Source of the DNA: Roseomonas fluvialis | Lineage (GTDB): Bacteria; Pseudomonadota; Alphaproteobacteria; Acetobacterales; Acetobacteraceae | Direction: 5' to 3' | DNA length: 64,000 nt | NCBI RefSeq assembly: GCF_022846615.1 | Contig: NZ_AP025637.1 | Span: forward strand, 1,296,501 to 1,360,500 | The notes under the pieces: generated by a model | What the model was told of the DNA's origin: nothing | The model's input: the letters and a program-made list of their open reading frames with translations, nothing else | Databases searched by the model: none | Program-made: the position numbers and the translations under genes | Shown here: positions 62,887-64,000 of the stretch, in pieces | Position numbering within the stretch: the first letter of the stretch is position 1 | Layout of the letters: the number at the start of each line of letters is the position of its first letter

Positions 62887-62985
62887 GGTCGCGCCGGAGG
62901 CGCGCGGTGTCAAAGAGTGCCGGAGGCGCGCGGTGTCAAAGAGTGCCGGAGGCGCGCGGTGTCAAAGAGTGCCGGAGGCGCGCGG
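62887..62985 (-). repeat. Tandem array of four 26-bp repeats related to the 57367 array
   Basis: GCCGGAGGCGCGCGG starts at 62893, 62919, 62945 and 62971, exactly 26 bases apart, followed by TGTCAAAGAGT in the first three copies. The left border GGTCGCG, the 15-base core, the 26-base period and the position just before a minus-strand start codon are the same as in the 57367-57621 array; the 11-base variable part differs. The rest of the gap to 63068 shows no gene. Confidence 0.85.
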
Positions 62986-63068
62986 TGCCAAAAAAACCGC
63001 GCGACAGTCGCGCTGTTCGAAAGCGCGGTGAAGGCGCCCACCCCGAAACCCGCCGCGCCCGCGCCGCG

Positions 63069-64000
63069 TCAGTCGATCGTCGCCCCGGAGGCACGCACCA
63101 CCTCGGCCCATTTCGCGATTTCGTCGCGGATGAAGGCCTCGAAGGCGGCGGGCGAGGTGCCGCCATCCGGCGTCAGGTTCGGCGGATCGGCGCCAAGGTC
63201 GGCCAGTCGCGCACGCACCCCCGGTTCCTTGCTGATGGCGTCCAGCTCCGCGCCCAGGCGCTCGATGATCGGGCGCGGCGTGCGCGCGGGCGCCTGCATG
63301 CCGAACCACGCGGTCGCCTCGAAGCCGGGCACCACCGTCTCGGCCAGCGTCGGCACCTCGGGCAGCACGGCGCTGCGCACATGCCCGGTCACCGCCAGCG
63401 GCCGCAGCCGCCCGTCGCGGATATGCCCGATGCAGGATGGCAGGTTGTCGACCGACGTCTCGAGCCGCCCGGCGACCGCCTCGATCAGCATCGGCCCCGC
63501 GCCGCGGAAGGGCACATGCGTGATCTGCAGCCCGCCGGCCCGCAGCTTGAACATCTCCATCGACATGTGCGGCGACCCGCCGGAGCCCGCGCTGCCGTAG
63601 TTCAGCGCGCCGGGCCGCGCCTTCGCGGCGTCCACCAGGTCCTGGATGGTGCGGATCGGCTGGGAGGGATGCACCATGATGACGTTGGGCACGCGCAGGT
63701 ACAGGCCGATCGCGGCCAGGTCCTCGGGCCGGTAGGGCATGCGGGCGCCGAACAGCGCGTAGTTGATCGCGGCGGGCGACACCGCCGTGGTCAGCACGGT
63801 GTAGCCATCCGGCGCCGCGCGCGCGACCGCCTCCGACCCGATATTGCCGGTCGCGCCGCCGCGGTTCTCGACCGGCACGGGCTGGCCGATCCGCTGCTGC
63901 AGGCGCTCGGCGTAGATGCGCCCGGCAATGTCGGTGGTGCCGCCCGGCGGGAAGTTCACGATCATGCGGATCGGCCGCGACGGGAAGGGGCCGTCCTGCG
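63069..64000 (-). CDS. Bug/TctC-family receptor protein, 5' end outside the window
   Basis: At least 310 residues are present; the frame continues past the right edge, where QDGPFPSRPIRMIVNFPPGG is the typical start of a mature Bug protein, so only the signal peptide should be missing. Other motifs are VPVENRGGATGNIGSEAVAR, DGYTVLTTAVS and VPFRGAGPMLIEAVAGRLET. It is the seventh Bug protein in 64 kb and again has no permease genes beside it. Confidence 0.9.
   Translation of the reverse strand, partial: QDGPFPSRPIRMIVNFPPGGTTDIAGRIYAERLQQRIGQPVPVENRGGATGNIGSEAVARAAPDGYTVLTTAVSPAAINYALFGARMPYRPEDLAAIGLYLRVPNVIMVHPSQPIRTIQDLVDAAKARPGALNYGSAGSGGSPHMSMEMFKLRAGGLQITHVPFRGAGPMLIEAVAGRLETSVDNLPSCIGHIRDGRLRPLAVTGHVRSAVLPEVPTLAETVVPGFEATAWFGMQAPARTPRPIIERLGAELDAISKEPGVRARLADLGADPPNLTPDGGTSPAAFEAFIRDEIAKWAEVVRASGATID

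Overview
The window is very GC-rich, gene-dense DNA. The gene content points to an alphaproteobacterium, most likely the Acetobacteraceae (Roseomonas-like); this is inference from the mix of orphan tripartite-tricarboxylate (Bug/TctC) binding proteins, two DctPQM TRAP systems plus a TAXI protein, homospermidine synthase with a fold-III ornithine decarboxylase, and GC-driven long antisense ORFs. No rRNA, tRNA, CRISPR array, prophage or intact insertion sequence is visible.

Layout. 1-6.4 kb: a TAXI binding protein abuts a dctPQM TRAP operon, followed by a zinc metallopeptidase and a racemase-fold/Fe(II) oxygenase pair. 6.6-19.3 kb: an M20 peptidase, DUF533, a dehydrogenase pair, EamA, a cyclotransferase, a beta-lactamase-fold hydrolase, a lactate-permease-like transporter, a Bug protein, TerC and a second dctPQM operon. 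19.3-23.7 kb: AlkA-type glycosylase, photolyase-like flavoprotein, metallophosphoesterase, acyl-CoA dehydrogenase. 23.9-27 kb: polyamine operon (ornithine decarboxylase then homospermidine synthase) behind a leader of about 350 nt with its own promoter, upstream palindrome, 10-codon ORF and several hairpins. 27-35 kb: hydrolase, EamA, a SAF-domain oxidoreductase, short-chain dehydrogenase/quinone oxidoreductase, orphan branched-chain-type binding protein and a Bug protein. 35.4-39.7 kb: a complete ugpBAEC glycerol-3-phosphate ABC importer. 39.7-48.3 kb: diaminopropionate ammonia-lyase, denD-like dehydrogenase, YqhA, RidA, thioesterase, tandem Bug genes and an M20/Bug pair. 48.3-53.7 kb: RutA-like monooxygenase, amidase, PhnA-like protein and fumarylacetoacetase-type hydrolase in one direction, with a divergent NodB deacetylase. 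53.7-64 kb: Bug, two PilZ-type proteins, gamma-glutamyltransferase, malate synthase G, a 24-residue membrane peptide, an Hsp70-like ATPase, a crotonase, a glutathione transferase and a partial Bug gene.

Taken together, this is a chromosomal region devoted to scavenging organic acids, amino acids and amides: seven Bug proteins, three TRAP-type binding proteins and one orphan ABC binding protein supply substrates to scattered catabolic enzymes. Genes are tightly packed (TGATG and ATGA overlaps, several convergent genes overlapping at their 3' ends).

The most unusual material lies between genes: two related 26-bp tandem arrays in front of two minus-strand genes, a 155-bp element with perfect 17-bp inverted ends that carries the stop codons of both flanking genes, two pairs of dispersed repeats, a 32-bp repeat array and a three-copy 23-bp-phased motif in divergent promoter regions, and the ornithine decarboxylase leader.
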